Below, one piece after another: positions 57,324-59,813 of a stretch of 59,813 nucleotides of DNA. The position numbers and the translations under genes are program-made. Numbering within the stretch: the first letter of the stretch is position 1; every line of letters starts with the position of its first letter. The DNA comes from Pseudomonas nabeulensis (GTDB taxonomy: Bacteria; Pseudomonadota; Gammaproteobacteria; Pseudomonadales; Pseudomonadaceae), in NCBI RefSeq assembly GCF_004682045.1, contig NZ_QUZT01000041.1:1-59813 (forward strand), given 5' to 3'. Under the pieces are notes generated by a model that was not told the DNA's origin, did no database searches, and was given only the letters and a program-made list of their open reading frames with translations.

Positions 57324-58907
57324 TCAGAAAGTCGCCTGCACACTGAAGTGCAGTCGCGAGTCCTGTTTCTGGGTGTTCGGTCCATCGAGCAGCGGGTAAC
57401 CCCAATCCAGGCTGCCGGACAACCATTTGCTCAAACTGGCGCGGGTGCCCAGGCCGACACTGGCCAGGCTGTATTCATCTTCCTGCTCGGGCAGCGGGTC
57501 GTGCAGGCGCATCCGCGCGCCTTCGGCGAACGCGTAGAAGCGCCACTCCTTCACATAACTGCCGAGGTACTTGGCCACCGAGGGCGTGCGCACTTCCTGG
57601 GACAGCAAGTAGCCCTCGTCACCGGTACGCTCCGCCGCCAGGTAGCCGCGTACCGAGGTGGCACCGCCGGCGGAATACTGTTCGTTGGACACCAGCGGCC
57701 CCGAAGCCAACTGGAACGCGCCCTTGGTCGCCGACTGCCAATCGTTGGCGAAGGTGTAGGTGTAATTCAGGTCACCCTTGAGCACCGCGAAACTGGCGCT
57801 GGCCTTGTAGCGCTTGTAGTCGAACTCTTCGGCGTCGCTGCCGTAGCCGAAGAACGCGCGGGTGCCCACCACCAGGTTCAGGCCCAGGCCGAGCTGGGAT
57901 TGCTCGGTGTAGCGGTAGCCGTTGTAGCCGAGGGTGAACGGCGCGTACTTGAGGGGCACCTGGTCGCTGCTGGAGCCGAATTTCATCTCCTCGTCGAAGT
58001 CTTTGAAGTCGATGCCGAACGAGAACGAGTTGGCCCAGTTGCCGCTGGCCGGCAAGCTGTAGATTGCCGACACGCCGTAGGAATGGCCCTTGCCCAACAC
58101 GTTGCTGCCGCCCAGGGTGGCAATGTTGCTGTCGGACTGGTAACCGGAGAACTGCAAGGTCCAGCGCTCATCCAGCGGTGCGCTGTAGGAGCCCGACCAG
58201 ACCTTGGCGTTGTTGCTGTCCTGGGGCGCGGTGAAGTAGGTCAGGGAAATACTGTGGCCCAGTTGCCAGAGGTTGTCGTACCCCACGGTGGCGACCGTGC
58301 GCAGCTTTTCGGTGTCGGCGCTGTAGTCGTTGTTCAGGCCGATGCTGGCGTGCCAGGGGTTCTGGTCTTCCACCTGAAGATCGACGTCCATGGTGCCGGG
58401 GCGCTGGCCCTCGCGTACCAAAGGCGTGACCTGGCGGCCCACGCCGCGATTGAGCCCGGCGAGCTGGGTTTGCACGGTGGCAAAATCCGGCACCGCGCCT
58501 TCCTTGAGCCCCGGCACTTCATCGCGGATTTCCACCGGCGAGTAGTGCTTGGCGCCGACCACACGCACACGGCCAACCTTGGTTTCGCTGACTTGCAGGT
58601 AGACGATACCGTCATCGACCTTCTGCTCCGGCAGCTCGACGAACACTGATTGGTAGCCACGCGCCTGGTAGATCTTTTGCAGCGCATCACGAGCGCCTTC
58701 GATATCGGCCAAGGTTTTTTGCGGGCCGAGAAACGGGTACACCGCTTCTTCGATTGCCGCCGCATCGAGCACGGTATTGCCGCGCACGAAGTACTCGTTG
58801 ACGTCGACCAAGCGTGCCGCGCCCTCCTCCTCGGCCAACGCGGGATGGACCAAGGCCCCCAGCGTCAGGCAGCACAGCGCCAGCGTTGACTTGAACAGAT
58901 GCTCCAC
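57324..58907 (-). CDS. TpsB-type two-partner secretion transporter (ShlB/FhaC family)
   Basis: 527 residues, started at GTG (MEHLFKSTLAL) with AGGGGG four to five bases upstream; signal peptide ends at about residue 27. Two POTRA domains follow (about 30-110, with YFVRGNTVLDAAAIEEAVYPF, and 110-190, with KVGRVRVVGAKHYSPVEIRDEV), then a 16-strand Omp85-type barrel containing the lid-lock SVRGYLAAERTGDEGYLLSQE and a terminal Phe. Exports a partner TpsA exoprotein. No TpsA gene is present on either side in the window; in P. aeruginosa the corresponding transporter (PdtB) has its TpsA upstream, i.e. to the right here. Confidence 0.88.
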   Translation of the reverse strand: MEHLFKSTLALCCLTLGALVHPALAEEEGAARLVDVNEYFVRGNTVLDAAAIEEAVYPFLGPQKTLADIEGARDALQKIYQARGYQSVFVELPEQKVDDGIVYLQVSETKVGRVRVVGAKHYSPVEIRDEVPGLKEGAVPDFATVQTQLAGLNRGVGRQVTPLVREGQRPGTMDVDLQVEDQNPWHASIGLNNDYSADTEKLRTVATVGYDNLWQLGHSISLTYFTAPQDSNNAKVWSGSYSAPLDERWTLQFSGYQSDSNIATLGGSNVLGKGHSYGVSAIYSLPASGNWANSFSFGIDFKDFDEEMKFGSSSDQVPLKYAPFTLGYNGYRYTEQSQLGLGLNLVVGTRAFFGYGSDAEEFDYKRYKASASFAVLKGDLNYTYTFANDWQSATKGAFQLASGPLVSNEQYSAGGATSVRGYLAAERTGDEGYLLSQEVRTPSVAKYLGSYVKEWRFYAFAEGARMRLHDPLPEQEDEYSLASVGLGTRASLSKWLSGSLDWGYPLLDGPNTQKQDSRLHFSVQATF

Positions 58908-58966
58908 ACCGCCCCCTGATTCTCTAAGTTTTTGCGCCGTCGCCGTTTGTACGGCGTCTGGCCTGC

Positions 58967-59569
58967 TCAATTGCCGGTTGTCGAAAGATGGCTGTGCCGG
59001 GCCAGCCAGGTGTGCAGCAAGGCGAAGTTCAACGAGAACTCCGGCATGTGCAGCAAGGCGCCACAAAACACTTCACCGATGATTTTCTGGATGAGTTGCA
59101 CCGCACGCGGGTTGTTCAGCAGCGTGGCGATGTCGCGGTTCAGCACGTGGATGCTCCAGACCTTCTGGTTCAGGCCCAGGCCGACGAACCAGCGGAACAG
59201 CAGGTTGTAGTTGAGCTGTTCATGCAGTTGCTGTTCGCTGGGTACCGAATACAACAGTTGCAGCAGCAGGATGTGCACCAGGGTCTGCGGCGCGATCAAC
59301 ATGCCGGGTTCGGCCAAGAGTGCGTCGCGATGCTGGTCGAGCACTTCGTCGATCTGCGGGCGCAGCAACACCAGCGAGTGGCCCGCCGGGATGTAGCTGG
59401 AGACTTCTTTCAGGGCGCCTTGCCAGTCTTCCTGGGAGACGATCCACACCCACGGCGCGCCGTAGCGGTACACCGAAACCGGTTTTTTGCGCGCGGCTTC
59501 GACGATCTTCGACAGGCGCTGGTCAAGCTCCTGCATGCCGACTTTCGAGTAACGTTCCATAGTTCCCAT
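58967..59569 (-). CDS. PhdA-like protein: Phd-type antitoxin domain plus transposase-derived DUF772 domain
   Basis: 200 residues. The N-terminal part (about 1-60) matches the Phd/YefM fold (RYSKVGMQELDQRLSKIVEAARKKPVSVYRYGAPWVWIVS). The C-terminal part (about 95-175) is the N-terminal DNA-binding domain of IS5/IS1182-type transposases (MLIAPQTLVHILLLQLLYSVP, LNYNLLFRWFVGLGLNQKVW), without the DDE catalytic core. The fusion corresponds to P. aeruginosa PA0691 (PhdA). The ATG with AGGAG eight bases upstream is used (MGTMERYSK). It is the first gene of this locus, 59 bases before the TpsB gene; a DNA-binding regulatory role is likely. Confidence 0.82.
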   Translation of the reverse strand: MGTMERYSKVGMQELDQRLSKIVEAARKKPVSVYRYGAPWVWIVSQEDWQGALKEVSSYIPAGHSLVLLRPQIDEVLDQHRDALLAEPGMLIAPQTLVHILLLQLLYSVPSEQQLHEQLNYNLLFRWFVGLGLNQKVWSIHVLNRDIATLLNNPRAVQLIQKIIGEVFCGALLHMPEFSLNFALLHTWLARHSHLSTTGN

Positions 59570-59813
59570 CTGCCCCACTCCTGGCGTCCTGCTGGCGGCT
59601 TTGGCGACGACTTTTGATCGTATCCAGCGCGTTACACAGGCAAGACGGGAGTGGGTGGGAGCTACCGAACTTTTGTCATGAAAGCTTCATTTTGGATTGA
59701 GTGGGAGGCAATTTATGGGTTTGGCGGGACGCCCAGGATCAAGATCCAGAGCACCCCAAGGGATATCTGATACATGGAGATCAACTGTGGGAGCGGGCTT
59801 GCCCTAATGCCAG
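59570..59813. other. Right-edge intergenic stretch
   Basis: About 240 bases with no gene I would call. A 30-codon frame with a good GGGAGG ribosome site begins at 59715 and ends at 59807 inside a REP (59786-59805); it is not supported as a real gene. GTGGGAGCGGGCTTGCCC at the edge begins a REP that continues beyond the window. The promoter of the PhdA-TpsB operon should be in this stretch, but no clear -35/-10 pair was identified. Confidence 0.4.

Noticed and set aside
58967..59569. Intact insertion sequence
   Set aside because: Only the N-terminal transposase domain is present, with no DDE core, no terminal inverted repeats seen and a Phd-like domain in front; the frame is intact, so it is a domesticated gene rather than an IS.

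Overview
The window looks like a chromosomal segment of a fluorescent-group Pseudomonas (gamma-proteobacteria). The evidence is a high G+C content with strong third-position bias, so that most genes throw long shadow frames. Dispersed REP/REPIN palindromes of the types seen in P. fluorescens relatives (GTGGGAGCGGGCTTGC and GGGGGCAAGCCCCC cores) lie between genes, and several gene sets match known Pseudomonas loci: NrtR with NAD salvage genes, MtlE/MtlR, and the PhdA-PdtB-ExbBD-TonB locus. No rRNA, tRNA, CRISPR array, prophage or intact insertion sequence was seen.

Layout. 0.1-3.7 kb: an acetoin/diacetyl-reductase-like SDR, a TonB-dependent siderophore receptor and an AhpD-like protein. 3.8-11.3 kb: an IclR regulator divergent from a seven-gene operon that encodes a PotABCD-like ABC importer and a three-subunit flavin/iron-sulfur dehydrogenase of the HcnABC/opine-oxidase/hydroxyproline-dehydrogenase type; import and first oxidation of one amine or amino-acid-like substrate are probably encoded together. 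11.3-15.2 kb: NAD salvage (pncA-pncB-nadE) divergent from the Nudix-like repressor NrtR, with palindromic operators between them and REPINs on both flanks. 15.2-18.5 kb: a polyol locus reduced to a binding protein (mtlE), a SmoS-type dehydrogenase and the regulator mtlR; the transporter membrane and ATPase genes are missing. 18.5-22.7 kb: quinone oxidoreductase, a 57-residue XapX protein, an AraC regulator, two DUF606 membrane proteins and a divergent LysR regulator. 22.8-23.5 kb: a Phd/PIN toxin-antitoxin pair. 23.5-26.5 kb: MntH and an alpha/beta hydrolase joined to a YaaW-like domain.

26.5-32.2 kb is the most unusual metabolic block: an AraC regulator divergent from crotonase, AurF-like diiron N-oxygenase, glutamine-dependent asparagine-synthetase-type amidotransferase and EamA exporter. 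This has the logic of a compact biosynthetic cluster for a small N-oxidised or amidated metabolite (regulator, tailoring enzymes, exporter). I do not recognise it as a described pathway. It is followed by a HigBA-like toxin-antitoxin pair.

33.2-43.6 kb is one giant type V autotransporter gene (about 3,440 codons) built from autotransporter-associated beta-strand repeats and four larger modules. 43.9-49.4 kb: a Kef antiporter, a small periplasmic protein, cobF with a degenerate histidine phosphatase, DUF4865 and LysR genes.

49.5-59.6 kb is a leftward locus of TpsB transporter, ExbB fused to DUF2341/LamG, ExbD, TonB, porin, coiled-coil protein, YbjN protein, parvulin isomerase and LysR regulator, preceded by a PhdA-like protein carrying a transposase-derived domain. 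It resembles the P. aeruginosa PA0691-PA0701 (PUMA3-regulated) region; the expected secreted TpsA partner is not in the window and may lie beyond the right edge.
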